Notes under the pieces: model-generated
Told to the model about the DNA's origin: nothing
What the model saw: the letters and a program-made list of their open reading frames with translations, nothing else
Databases searched by the model: none
Assembly (NCBI RefSeq): GCF_030272615.1
Contig: NC_081410.1
Span: 144,260,349 to 144,324,348 of the forward strand
From: Cryptomeria japonica
Taxonomy: Eukaryota; Streptophyta; Pinopsida; Cupressales; Cupressaceae
Direction: 5' to 3'
Length of the DNA: 64,000 nt
Program-made: the position numbers and the translations under genes
Shown here: positions 12,508-26,623 of the stretch, piece after piece
How positions within the stretch are numbered: position 1 is the first letter of the stretch
How the letters are laid out: every line of letters begins with the position of its first letter

Positions 12508-12912
12508 TTATTATTATTTTTATGGTTTGACAATAGTTTTCATAGAATTCATTATATAATATCTCCTCGATATCATGAAAGATTAAGTGGTTAAATTTTA
12601 GACGTAATTTTGAATGTGGTAAAAAAGACAAATTGTTAATAATATAATTGGTAAAATGGTGTGTAATTTTTAGTTTTGTGTATATAAATATTGCAAGTTT
12701 AATTATTATTATTATTTTTATATTTTTTGACAATAGTTTTCATAGTATTCATCATATAATATATACTAATAATTTTATAAAGGATTAATTGGTTAAATCA
12801 TTGCAGATAATTTTCAATATGGTAAAAGAGATAAAATGTTAACAATAATTTTTAACTGGTAAAATGATGTTTTGTTTTTACTTTTAATGTATATAAATGT
12901 TGTAAGTTTATT
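12508..12912. repeat. About 200-bp AT-rich tandem duplication
   Basis: Two consecutive units (about 12508-12702 and 12703-12912) share the order TTATTATTATTTTTAT, TTTGACAATAGTTTTCATAG, TGGTTAAAT, GGTAAAATG and GTATATAAAT(A/G)TTG(C/T)AAGTTTA. Divergence is considerable, so the duplication is old. It begins just after the target site of the copia element. Confidence 0.7.
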
Positions 12913-13155
12913 CAAGATAATTTTATTCAATATTTAGAGGGTTTGGTGATTAACTATTATTAATAAAATGTACTAAATACTAAAAGAAATTTATTATTAA
13001 ATCGTATTGTAACTTAAATATATAATTATATACATATAGATTCAAAATAGTTTGAAAAGAAAACTAAAACATACTAAATATTATTTTAATGACCTAAAAA
13101 TTTGTCTAAAAAAATTGGTGTAGAAACTAGATCCAGGAAATCCGGTAATAAGATG
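12913..13155. other. AT-rich spacer, nothing recognised
   Basis: No open frame or repeat boundary is visible. Confidence 0.5.
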
Positions 13156-14200
13156 TGTAGTCACATAAATCTGTCCATTTTAATTAAATGAATATTTGCT
13201 ATTTATTTGATTAAAAATCCACTAGCAATTAGTTAATTAAATTAATATTTAATTAATTCATCTTCAAACATTCTCCTATTAATTAAATAAATTATTCAAT
13301 TTATTTTAATTCATTCATTATACCAAATTCACAATCAATTAAATGAATAAATTCTATTTATTTAATTGAAATCCCTCTTTCCTCTTTTGAATAAATTAAA
13401 TAAAACATTTATTTAAATCATTTATCCCCCCCACTTGCATTTTCCTACAAATGCAACTTGCACCTATTTATTGAAATAAATGAATTTTTATTTTAATAAA
13501 ATCCTATTTTCCCTCACCCACCAAATCCACTTGCACTCCTAAATCCTCTTCTAGATTCTTCTAATCCTAATCAATTAGCCTAATCCATCCCCTAATTATT
13601 GTCACATTCCTAAGCAACTTGGAGTGACTTCTCAAAGACTTCAAAGTCTTTGAAAAGCATTAAATGCTTTGTGTGTTCAACAATTTAACCTCCAAAGTCT
13701 TCCAAAACCACTAATGGCTCTTATATGACCATTAATGGCTCTTACATAACCATTTACGGTTAATTCAACTTGCACTCATGGGTCTCCTCAAGCATTTATT
13801 GCTTTGACCATGGTTATCCCTTTTGCCTTTGCACAAGAGTTTATCCATTGGATAAAAGCTTTATTCTTTGAATAAAGAATTTATTCACTCAACCCAACCT
13901 TGACTTTAACTCCCAAGTTAACTCTTAGGTCATGTCAAGCATTTAATGCTTATTCCCTCTCCTCTCAACCTATCTCATATTGACACTTGTCATCTTGGGA
14001 TTGGGTTGAAAGCCATCACATGGATTGAATATCATTCAATCCTAACCCTTGTTGAGATTACTCAATCTTAACCATTCATTGCTCCATTTTCCCTATAAAT
14101 AGAGCCCATTTCTTCATAATCCAAATCCTGAAAACTTGTATGGATTTAATCTATAGTGAATTTTAGAGAGCATTTAGCATAAATCAACTAATATATATTG
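13156..14200 (+). repeat. Gypsy-type LTR, left part, plus orientation
   Basis: It starts TGTAGTCACATAAATCTGTCC, closely resembling the LTR start TGTAGACGTATAAAAATGACC read on the minus strand at 62722. Both continue with ATTTAATTAA-rich sequence, then similar phrases in the same order (for example CAAGCATTTAATGC, TGACACTTGTCAT, a TATA box and AAACTTG). No polypurine tract precedes it, so it is a 5' or solo LTR. A coiled-coil retrosequence interrupts it near 14200, and it seems to resume after about 15376. Confidence 0.6.
14093..14102 (+). promoter_or_regulatory. TATA box of the gypsy-type LTR
   Basis: CTATAAATAG is a strong plant TATA element. The homologous LTR on the other strand has GCTATAAATAGAGCTC at the same relative place (61799-61813), which supports a conserved U3 promoter. 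Confidence 0.6.
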
Positions 14201-15375
14201 TTTTGATTAAGTAAAAATAGGTGTTTGAAAGGTACTTGAACCTTTTACAAGCCAGGAGAATAGAAAAGCATAAAAAAAGTGCATGATCGCTTCAAAAAGT
14301 CAAAATGAACCCACCGGATGGGCCCAGCTAAAAACATCATAACCTTATTACATAAAAATTGGAACAGACAGCAACAGGAAAGCAAAAGACAGTAACTGGA
14401 ACTAAATACTATTCAAGATCTCCTTGGCGTGAACAACCATTTGTTTCATGTTGTTTGTTGAGGTCTTCATATCCTCCAGCTCATGACCTTCGATGTCGAC
14501 CTTATTCTTTGTGTTGGCTCTGGTCCTCCTTTCATGACCCTTCTTGTTCACCTGCTCTTTATCACCTTCCTTCTCTGCATTATTCTCGTACCTGTTGATG
14601 AAGATGTTCATGTTGTCCACCGAAGATTTAAGAATTTAGAAATTTTGATCACCAATCTGCTTGACATTGTGCTCCAACTTGTCAATTCTGCTGCCAAAAT
14701 CTTTCAATTTGTTGTCCATTTCCTTTCTATCTCCCATCTCATTGACCTTTTTCTGCATGGCTAAGATTTTTCCAACCATAGATTCAATAGCTTGCGCATT
14801 ATGCAGAACGATTACTAACTCTTTAACATGCTCCGCCAAGGGTTTGTCACCAACTGTAATTTTTGCTATGGCCTGTGTATCTATTTTCAAGCTATTAATA
14901 TCCTTCGCCAGAGTAGTGATGGTTTCACAGAAGGCCTTAATGGTGTCTTTTTCACCACTATCACTTTGACCCCCTTTTTCCTCGTTATGCAGTCCAGTGG
15001 TATTCACGGTCTCCACGGTTTCCAACTTATCCTTAACCGGGTTACCCTCCCCTTCTTTGTCCTGACTATCAATCCTCTTATCATCCTCCTCCTCAAACTC
15101 AACTAGAACATAATTGAGATCAGAATTGCTACCCTTTTTAGTGTTCTTTTTCTAAGGCTTCTTTCCAGAGGCTTTCCCTTTCCTCTTTTTAACAAGTTTT
15201 TCCTCAAGGGAATCAGTTTCAGAGTCTGACATTTCAGAGTCCACAATAATCCTCCTCTTCTTAGCCCTAATCCTCCCTTTTTTGCTAGTTTCTTTCGACT
15301 CTCCCTCAGTCTCAGAATCAAAGTTGAAACCACTATCCTTACTTATTGTTATTTTGGCCTAAAATAAATCATTTT
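14201..15375 (-). mobile_element. Coiled-coil ORF-bearing retrosequence (LINE-mobilised, ORF1-only type), copy 1
   Basis: A minus-strand unit contains one long coding frame (14402-15346) and a 3' untranslated part. That 3' part has a small hairpin (AAAGGTTCAAGTACCTTT) and ends CTTAATCAAAACAA. The insertion at 56832-57775 has the same coding type and the same 3' design (hairpin, CCTGTTTTTCAATCAATTAG AACAA). This copy sits inside an LTR. A candidate decayed target duplication (ATATTAG...ATGCTAAA) flanks it, but I cannot fix the boundaries. The mechanism is inferred from the second copy's 17-bp duplication. Confidence 0.6.
14402..15346 (-). pseudogene. Acidic/basic coiled-coil protein of unknown function
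   Basis: One frame of about 315 codons is interrupted by TAG 15152 and TAG 14636. The N-terminal third alternates Ser/Asp/Glu-rich patches (SEMSDSETDSLEE) with Lys/Arg-rich patches (KKRKGKASGKK). The middle is predicted helical and heptad-like (KEMDNKLKDFGSRIDKLEH). The C-terminus has a basic TRANTKNK segment and ends AKEILNSI. The protein encoded by 56845-57612 shares this layout, including RTRTRGKKK and the ending AKELLKKI. No RNA-binding, nuclease or polymerase motif is visible. A coiled-coil plus basic region resembles LINE ORF1 design in general terms, but that comparison is inference. Confidence 0.55.
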
Positions 15376-15760
15376 AGCATTGTAGCATCTAATATTAGCT
15401 TGTTCACATTTGCATAGCATTTAGAGTAATCATCCATAATCCCGAACCTCCATAAGCATCCATAGTGCAAAAAGTTGCTGAGAGCTACACTAATTTGGAA
15501 CTTGGAGAGGAGAGGAACAAGGGAGAAGAAGCTAAGAGCATGTTAGGAGGTATTTGGAGATGCCTCGTTATATTTACTTTCCTAGTTAAATATTCTTTCA
15601 TGTTCTTGGTGTCTCTTTTGATATGCCTGCTTAGGTTAATCTTTGGTTGAATAACACTAACTTTAACCCTTGTTTCTTGTTGTTTGTGTGTGTTATACTA
15701 CCACGGGTTTTGATCTAACATTGTGTGTTTTTGCAGAGCATCAAGATGCAAATTATTTGA
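15376..15760 (+). repeat. Probable right part of the interrupted gypsy-type LTR
   Basis: Sequence after the retrosequence (TAGCTTGTTCACATTTGCATAGCATTTAG...TTTTTGCAGAGCATC) has the composition of an LTR R/U5 region and resembles phrases of the inverse LTR at 61250-61560 (GCATAGCTTAGGATGCATC). No primer-binding site follows, so an internal region is missing or diverged. A short open frame here (15465-15650) has no recognisable features. Confidence 0.3.
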
Positions 15761-16389
15761 GCCAATTAGATTGAAGAAAAACAATTTCTGTAATTTGAAA
15801 CCTTAAAAATCATGCATCTAACTATTTGAAAATTTAAAAATAAACATGGAAAGAAAAAATTCATAGATATAATTGGTGAAAAAACAATTGAATAATAACA
15901 ATTTAATGAAAATTGGGTGCAACCGATTGCAATAGTACTAGCCTAACAGCAAGTACTAATAAGATAATAAGGAAATCAAGCAGTATACAAAGATTGTTAT
16001 AAGATGGTTCATAATCATTCTCTTAATAATTTCCATGAAATATGAAGATTCATCTAAAGAGTTTAGACTATGAAAACTATATTTCAAGCTCTTATACTAA
16101 AAAAATCGTGAAGGTGAATGTAAAGTACTAACTAGTTTAAAGAAATCCACAATGAGATTTAATTACAATTCATGAACTGGTTGTTGAAAGGAGCTTTCAA
16201 TTTAATTTAGGACAAATTTATTCTATTTTTAGATGGTGTAGAGAATAGCTCGAAATGAATATCTTTTGCAGAAAATGACCAATGATGTGAAGCAGTTATG
16301 CAAGACTATAATGGTGTGGATAGAAAATGGAATAGTCATTAAGTTGGGTGTTATACTCCAATTTGGTAAGGGATAATGTTATTATGCCT
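15761..16389. other. Intergenic DNA, nothing recognised
   Basis: AT-rich sequence without a sustained open frame or element termini. Confidence 0.5.
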
Positions 16390-16601
16390 AAGGCATACCC
16401 TATATGAAGTTTTCCACTCACATTGTGAAATCAACAATTCAAATTTGAGGAGAAGGATACAAAACTATAGAATTAATCACAACCACTTATTTTTATGTCG
16501 AAGGCATACCCTATATGAAGTTTTCCACTCACATTGTGAAATCAACGATTCAAATTTGAGGAGAAGGATGCAAGACTATAGAATTAATCACAGCCACTTA
16601 T
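16390..16601. repeat. 111-bp tandem duplication
   Basis: Two head-to-tail units start with AAGGCATACCCTATATGAAG at 16390 and 16501. They differ at only a few positions (for example ATACAAAAC versus ATGCAAGAC), so this duplication is younger than the AT-rich ones elsewhere. A short frame reads through both units because 111 is a multiple of three. I see no reason to call it a gene. Confidence 0.9.
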
Positions 16602-18299
16602 TTAAATTTACATTAAATTTTAAAAAGATATATTATATTGTAAAAATCTAAAAAATACATATTTATGTATATTAATTAATTAGAAAAAGAATGTTCATAA
16701 AGGAAAAAAATCTAATAAGAATATTGTTTTAATATTATTTAATTTATTAAGATATTCTATCTTGTTTTCTAATTAAATATTATTTATTTTATTAAGATAT
16801 TCTATCTTATTTTCTAATTTTCTAAAAAACAAAATGTAGGAAAATAAATGTATTATTAAATTTCTAAAAAAAAAATAAAAATATTAAAAAAAGTAAAGCT
16901 AAAAGTAGGAAAATAAATATATTATTAAGTTTCTACAAAGAAAAAAATAATATTAAAAAAAGTAATTAGCTTTATTCTAATTCATCTTTTCTTTTTTGTT
17001 TTACTGATTAATTTTCATTAAGTGTAAAATTTATTTTAGTTATTTATGTCTTTTTTATGAAATTACAAATAATAATTAAAAATTATTAAAATTAATTTAA
17101 TTTATAATTATTTGTCTTATCAAATTGTTAGTTGTTGTAGAATAATCATATTTAGAATTAAAATATTTCTTAATTTGTTGAGAATATTTTTAATGTTACT
17201 TTCTTTAATTAGATATTCTATTTTTTAATTTATTTTAATTCTTCTACTTCTTTTTTTTTAGTTTATTTATTTATTAAGTTAAAATTTAATTTTTATGTCT
17301 TTTTATGGAATTACAAAAAATTGTCCTAAGTCTTTGATGATACTTTTCACTAATCTTTTTCATTTAAACTAATTAAATAGTTTTTATTTAATTAGTACTA
17401 ATATTCTTCTCCTAATTTTCCTATAATTAAATAATTCTTAATCATCTAATTATTGTTCTTCTCAACCATTAATTAAATAATCTTCATTATTTAATTAATG
17501 TTCATCGTTGTCTCTTTCTAATCAATTGATCTTGATCTTAATCAGCTAATCCTAACTATTCTTCTTTGATAATTCACTTAATTATTTAATCCATTTATTC
17601 TAAGATAATTATTCATCCATGATTAAATAATTAATTATTTAATCCCCTTCTCCAAATTATTCAAATTAAATTTTTAATTTATTTAATTACCATGTGTGGA
17701 TGAAATAAATAAATTTTATTTATTTATCTATTTATGACCCCACTTACATCCTCCACTTTCTAATTTTTATCTCCCTTATCTCTCCAACCTACTAATTTGG
17801 TATTTATGAGAAGATAATTAAAGATTTATTATTTGTTTTCATAATATCTTCTCATTTTCTTTCTTCTATCTTCATCCTTCCCCAAATGGAAGCTCTCCCA
17901 TGCACTCAATCTTGTCTGTTGATTATTTTCAGTCTCAAATCAATCTTAGTCGTCCAATCGATCTCAATTTTTCTATAAAGTGATCTCTTTTCTTATTGAT
18001 TTTCAACCACGTTTTGAGTATCCTTATGTTGTCTAAATCATTTTTCTATCATCTCATCATCTTTCTTTCAATACACTTGCTTTGTAGGTGAGATCTACAA
18101 CAATTTGAAGAAGAAAGAAGAACAATGAAGGAGCAATGAAGGAAATACATGCTTTTGGTTTGCATCTCGATTTTAGTATTTCATCTTCATTTCCTTTATT
18201 GAATGTGTTAGGAATAATTTTATAGCATTTTATTTTTGTGGTTGACTAATTATATGCTATGAATCATTTGCCTAATTTCCTACATCATAGATCTTATAT
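16602..18299. other. Very AT-rich DNA
   Basis: TTTAATTA/ATTAAAT words and A or T runs dominate, with short inverted words such as ATTAAATAAT...ATTATTTAAT. A repeated TAAGATATTCTATCTT phrase occurs at about 16748 and 16793. No genes seen. Confidence 0.5.
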
Positions 18300-19800
<1,501 letters not shown>

Positions 19801-22800
19801 TCACCATGTGTTGTTGGTAATGAAACTTTATTTTCTTCTCAATTTAAAGGTTTTGTTTCAATTATGATTGGATCGCTATAAGTGGATGCATAGTTAATCT
19901 GAAGCTATCACTTCTCTAATGAAAACTTTTTTGCACAAACAACATTATGACCTAACAAGTGACCTCATGTATTACCCAGTTATATGCAAAAAAATAGACC
20001 GATGTTTCTCCTAATTCACCTTACACACCTCTTTCGGCATACCCATTGCACACTAAGGTGCAATTGCTAGTTTGTATCATAGTCTTTACTATTGATTCAT
20101 AAATGATCTTAAATAAAATCCAAATAAACCACTCAAACTTATTATAGTTCAATTTGCAATCATCTACTTTGCAGGTTTAAAATGTTGGGGCTTCTTTAAC
20201 AACTGAGTTAAATGGGTTGATAATAATAACTACTTTGTAATTTTAATGTGGTTTGAAACTATATCATTTTATCAATGTCAATGCATAGCTTTAATACATA
20301 TAAGATTTATTTGATACAATTGGAACTCTCATGTATATATATGAGGTATATTACAAATAACTTATATAATATTGCATATATATAGTTCTTTGAAATGAAA
20401 ATATATCATACATTTGATAATAAAATATTTTTGAGCATGTACAAGTATGAGAGATAAACAAATTTATACAATCATGAAAAGAAAATTTTCATTTTTCTTA
20501 TCATACCATTTGGAGCATATAGAGTGAAACCATATTCATAGAAATCAACTGAACATGCATTAAAACATATTACATCATTTGAATGTAGGCTCTACATGAG
20601 TCTATGTGGTGTACATGCAATAGGTATCCATCACATCCATTCTTTACCAAGTGGCTAGATCACTTATCTTCAACCATGTTCTCATCTTCACCCCATACTT
20701 GTACTCAAACACATACAATCATACATCAATAGATTATCTTCAAAAACTATAGTTGAAGCATAAGGAATCAAAATAATATCCTAATTAATTTCATCTTTTC
20801 ATTTTCTTTACTAATTCTATCATATTTATCCATAATCGAATAATCATTAGATAACTAACTTAGTAATTTAATCCAGTTTATTGCATTATTAAAGTAAGTA
20901 AATGGATGGGATGTGACATTTCCTCTCTAAAGAATGCATAAAGACTATGCATTATGTTGGGTCTATAAATAATTGCAATAATAACCCTTTTCTATCATGA
21001 ATTGCTTCCCATTTCTAGAAAACCTACCCAAATTTCTTGGCAACACATGACACAAGGGTAACAAGACAATTAGAAACTTTTGTGTTGTTTATTTCCATGC
21101 TTAAGACTAGCCTTTTTTTATGCATGTAAACTTACTTACCTCTCAACCTTATGCATTTTTCATGCTAAGACTATTACTATCTTTTCAAGATTAATACTTT
21201 GAATGGATTACCTCCTATCCTCTTTTTTATCCTTGATCCTTATGATTAGTCTACTACTACCATGACACTCTTGTTGACTTTCACTATGCCTTTGATTATC
21301 TTTGTTGTCATATATCCATTGGGCACAACATCCTCTGTATTGTCATAAACTCAATCTTTCTTATGGTGATTTCCTAAACAATATCATGATTGTCATTTTC
21401 ATAGTATAATTATCTTGTTCTTTCAAACCACCCTCTACCAACAGACCTTGTACCATTGTGATTCCTTGATAACCTTTTGTCCACTCGATTCCACTAATCT
21501 AGGCTCCATATGTAAGACATTTGGGTAGTTATATATTCTTTACCATAACGGAATTATCACTTGATCTTCATTACACCATTTAATATTAATCTCCACATAT
21601 CATCACTCATGTATTATCTCAATCTCATCCCTTTGCAATTCTCCACATTGCCCCACTCTTCTATACTTGCATTTTCCCTCGATATCATTAACAATCCTCT
21701 TTGACAATTACACTTATCATTGATACACAATCTTGCTTTTGGCATTGGTCATCCTTGTATATGTTCTTTGATCACCATCACTTTACATTGTGCTTTGGTT
21801 TTTATGCTATTGTCACTTGTCATATTGATAAGACTGTCATCTTCATTTCTTCTTGCATTACTAATAATTCATTCATTGGTATATTTTGTGCCCCTTTTAG
21901 GAAATCTTCTTCTCAACTCAGGGCAATGTCTTCAAGGAAATGTCATAAGGTGTTTAACATTAGCTCACAATAGGCTATTTTAAGACCTTGCAAGCTTCTC
22001 CAATATTTTACAAATTGTTATTTAAGTCCATTCATTTGGGATAACCACCAAATTGACTATGCCTCTTTGTGTTCCCATTGTTCTTCGTAGTGTTTATTCC
22101 TTTGTCATGCATTGAGATGTCTTACATACATATACCATATGATTGATTGCCATGTCTTTAAAATTTGAGGGTCCTTGGAAGTTAGACAAGAAATATTATG
22201 CCCTCAATTTTATCATCTACTCTTGATTAGGAATGTGCATTTTCAAAGGTTAGACACTCAATTGTGCCTTTTGATGGAGTGATTTAACTTTCTTTCCTTA
22301 ACTTTCATAATTCTCTAGTATTCAAGAAAAATCCTACAAAGTCTACTCTTCATATCTCTTTACTCACTATCATAAAGGTTTTTTCTTTTTTTGTGCATTA
22401 TTCTATCAACACCTATCTCTTGTGCCCTTTGATTGCTTGTATCCTTCAATATCTCTTAACCAAATTGGTTGTCCTTATTATGTCCATTGTTTAACATAAA
22501 ATTACACTAACCACTTCCCTTTATCTTTATTTGAGAATTCTCTTAATATTGATAGGGATAACATCATGATTTGAATAAGATCATGCTTGATAGAAAGCAA
22601 GGGCACCTATTCCTGATGAGATTTCTTTATGTATCTTTTTCTAGGGATTTCTTGGTGAAATTATTAGTACATATGCAAAGACATAGTTTGCAACTTTTAA
22701 CAAGGATTACAACAATAATAGATGGAATTGACCTCTCATATAACTACTACATTTCTTATAGCTCTTTTAAGATTTCCATTAATATGACCTCCCCATGACC

Positions 22801-24540
22801 AATGTTTTTTTTATCCCTTAGTCGTTATTGTGTGGATTGTGCTCATGTAATCTTATGAGCTCATGGAAAAGTTTGATAAGGCACACAAACTTTACTAAAC
22901 CCTATTGTAACTTGATCAAATCATGACCTTTCCCTATTTACAATTACCCTAACAATAAATTTTCAACAAAATAAAAATCAATACATATCGTTACAGTTGC
23001 ACAACATTGAATATTATTTTCATTGATGAACCCTCTTCTTGTGGCATGATCTCATGTTTTGACTTTAAATCCAATACTAAATCTTTATAATGAGACTCAA
23101 TAACTATCACCAAGTGATAGAGCTTCTTTACAAGGTGATAGACTTTGTTTCTCAAAAAATAATGAATCTCTCATGCATATCTTTGCATGCACTTGCATGA
23201 CTAAAGTTAGGATACTCTGCAAAGACCAAAGAAATATTACCATGCTTCCTCTATCCATTATTGGTGCCCTTCCACATCTAACTATCTTAGAAAAAATATT
23301 CAAAGCTAATAAATGGAGGAAAAGGATAATCTTGTGATGCATTCTTGCATAAAATTGAGGTTGAGTACTAAAGAAGAGGGACAAATCCATGTTTTCCTTC
23401 AAAAATACATGTATAAAACAACTCTAACCACCATGGAGAATTGTGGGATATGATGAAAAGATCAACAAAAAACACAAAAACCCTAGAAAGCATGCCCTAT
23501 CCCATTATTATTTACAAACTCTTTTTCATGCAAAATTATTATCATTAAACCATGTGCATGGATATTGACATGGTCAATGTATAACAAACTATGACTCTTA
23601 TAAACAAAAGACATCATATGCAGATCTAAAAATGAATAATTATAATACAAATTATCAACCTCACTTTTTTTCTTCTTTTTCATATTTTAAACCATTTATT
23701 TTTTAAGGTCCTCAAAACCAAGTGTTAGAGACCTCATATGATTATTTAAACATGTGGTAGATATATTTAACAATAACATTGTTCCTAAGTGTAAGACTCT
23801 GATCAGAGCATTTTACCATCTCATTGGATGGATAGATGCATAGCCTATATGATGGATGGATGCATATCCTATTAATTGGATAGATGATTACCTAAGTATG
23901 TAGTTGAATGAACACTTAATAACATACTAAAGTTTTAGCCAAAAAAATAGATGAAATTTTGAGGTACAACTAGGGGGTTATTCTACCTATAAATCTAGGG
24001 TAAAATTGGTTGAGTATAAAATACTCCCAAACCTAAGTTAATTGCTCAAATATTATAACCACTATATCTTCATATTTTTTAATTAAATTTTATAATAAAA
24101 ATTATTAACATGAGAAGGAAACCTTGACCAAACCTATTGGTTAACTAGAAACTAACAACAAAGACTTAAAAACACTAGCTTAACCCTACAACTTTAGGGT
24201 AATCGGTCAAACCCTAAAAGGTTACTTATCTTAAGGATCTCAGCAATGATGGAAACTTTGACCTCTTCCTATGTTTGTATCGCTCTCCCTGATGATACTC
24301 TCGCTCCTTTCTCTAAGGGTGATTAAATCTCTAGCATCCACTTAGACATACAAAGGTAGTTAGACATAATATTTTTACCATACCATGCATACATATAATA
24401 AAGCATTAGTTGCTATAATTTATATCATTTATTCCATAAACCCATCATATATGTTTTCAATAACTTTAAATAACATCATCACATCTCTAATTATGCAATT
24501 TTAAGAATATCTATAAAAATTCATGAAAGAGGGATGCAAC
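19801..24540. other. Long non-coding stretch, no gene recognised
   Basis: 4.7 kb without an open frame I would defend; the longest (about 100 codons on the minus strand at 23097-23402) has no family features. Between 21000 and 22800 the text is pyrimidine-biased and looks like a heavily decayed element I cannot assign. At 23820-23890 a few GGATGGATAGATGCATA-like words recur. The right end (about 24530-24553) has a polypurine-tract/LTR-like junction on the minus strand. Confidence 0.4.
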
Positions 24541-25086
24541 ATATCCCCCCCTTGTGAATCATCATCCTTAATGATTAAGTATCAACATAATTATTAATAA
24601 AATTTTGCTGCAATTAACATCATATAAAGTCTTTAGTTGTTAATGTAACGATGAAAAATTAGGGTTTCCACCATAGCAGGAAGAAACTGCTAATTTTATG
24701 ACTTAGGGACCATTACATTAAAAGAGGGAGGTAACCCCAATAGATCTACCCACAAACTAGCAAGGATAAGGGTTGAGAATTCTATTGGATTTACCTTATT
24801 AGATTTGAATTGCCATCTTTTGAGTTGAATTGTGAAAATGCTTAAATTAGGGTAAATATGTTGGAATTGATGTAAAAATGCAGGAACAATAAGCTATGGT
24901 TATCAAATTGAGCCATGAACCTAGATCTGAATATTATAAGAGGATTCAGATCTATTCCTAGAAGAAGATCCTAATTTCTTGAGACCGGTATTGTGGTCAC
25001 TCTGGTCCTCTACACTTTTTGCATTCAAATGTGGGATTGATTCATCTTTGTAAATAAAGTGTACTCTCAAGATTGTAGCTTTGTAC
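24541..25086. other. Flank of the 25087 element, nothing recognised
   Basis: No open frame. The minus strand reads AAGGGGGGGGATATGTTGCATCCC across 24530-24553, which could be a polypurine tract followed by an LTR start, but no partner LTR was found. Confidence 0.35.
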
Positions 25087-26246
25087 TGTTATGCCCAATA
25101 TGGAAAGCTAATGTACTAAGAGGGGAGGGGTGAATCAGTACTCCAAAACTTTTCTCGAATAATAACTTTACTGTTATGCATAAATCGAATAGTGCAGTAA
25201 CATAAAATAAAGTTAAGACAAATAGATAACAATCATACATGATTCACTCCATAACACGTATATTTTGGTTACGCAGAAACTCTTGGTTAGAGAGAAAAAC
25301 TGCGGTGGGGATGGCACCCACAACTTCACTACTGCAATAATAAAGAATGCTCGGTTAGAGCTACATTTAGCTATTTCTGATAGCTTACCCTGTTAGGAGT
25401 AACAAGATCTGTTAGATCTACCTTGCTAAAGGATTTTACAACATTTAATCTAAATGTTGCACCTGGTTAGAGGCTTTACAATTTATAGACTTGGTTAGAG
25501 TCTTTTACCCTGTTAAAGGTATCTCTTTCAACTTCACAATATTACAATAAAATCATTACAAACATCTGCAACTTTACATCTGAAATGTTATAGCAGATTC
25601 TATGTGCTCAGAATAAGATTACCTTGCTTATAGCATACCTCAGTAACCCATATAGTAACTCGGTAAACCCTTCTGTTTACTCTATTCTTCGACTGTTCTC
25701 TGAAAACCTTCTCGGTGACCTCTGTGTCTCTGTAATAGTCTTCCTTCATGCATGCACACACACCTTTAACTCTAAACTCATGCTGTATAAATAGATCTCA
25801 TAAAATGGTGATCCAATTCATTGCTTCGATCTTACAAACAAGATTTATCGAATGAATAACTAAACAAAATATTTCATTGGTTAGATTGACCTTGTAATCA
25901 TACACAATCTTCTAGTGCAATTTCCAATGCAATAACGGTTAGATGTGCCTCGATCTTGTAACACGTTTTCATATGCATGTCTAGGTTCAATGTATCTGGT
26001 AACACATTTCACTTGATGAATACCAACTCGGTGTGTTAACTTTACTGCTCGGTAGTCTCAAAAAGATACTCGATAGATAGCTTAGTGTATACTATGTTCT
26101 GTAACTGCTTTCTTCTGTAACTGACTAGACTATGCATACCGACTTCTTTGTTTATACAAACTGCATGATTCAGCAGTGCTAACTGACTAGAATATATAGT
26201 ATGACTTTGAATATAAAAACTAATGGCAACTCGATAAGTAGTAACA
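25087..26246 (-). repeat. 3' LTR of the pol-less element (1160 bp)
   Basis: It pairs with 31931-33075. It contains blocks shared with the copia LTRs at 4808 and 11006, for example CATCTGCAACTTTACATCTG, GTTAGAGGCTTTACAAT and GGGGTGAATCA, in the same order. Confidence 0.95.
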
Positions 26247-26258
26247 ATCTCCCCTTTT
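26247..26258 (-). promoter_or_regulatory. Polypurine tract of the pol-less element
   Basis: Minus-strand AAAAGGGGAGAT abuts the LTR start TGTTACTAC. Confidence 0.85.
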
Positions 26259-26623
26259 GACATTAGTTGAGATGTTTGACAAAAACTACTTTCAAAGTCA
26301 TAACTCAAAAATCTATATACTTTGCAAAATGACTACACTTGACAATAATACAATAGTCAATGAAATAGTATATGCAGATATACTCCCCTTATCATTATTT
26401 TGTATATAACTTTGATTTTGCATGCTCGGTTATGTTCTGTGCTTGTGTGCTCTGTTTGCTCTGCATTCTCTGCATATCCTACTCGGTATACTCCCCTTGT
26501 ATACAATACTCAAAACTGTATTACCAAAAATGTGTCACTCTCCAAATATAGTAATACTCCCCCTTTGTCTGGTATTACTCCCCCATGTAGTATTACTCCC
26601 CCTTTTTCACAAACATTAAAAAC

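Noticed and set aside
14201-14270. Helitron 3' end suggested by a hairpin near a CTATT-like end
   Set aside because: The related copy has a 17-bp target duplication; Helitrons do not make target duplications.
21000-22800. Possible decayed coding element
   Set aside because: Pyrimidine-biased text with scattered short frames but no motif I could name.
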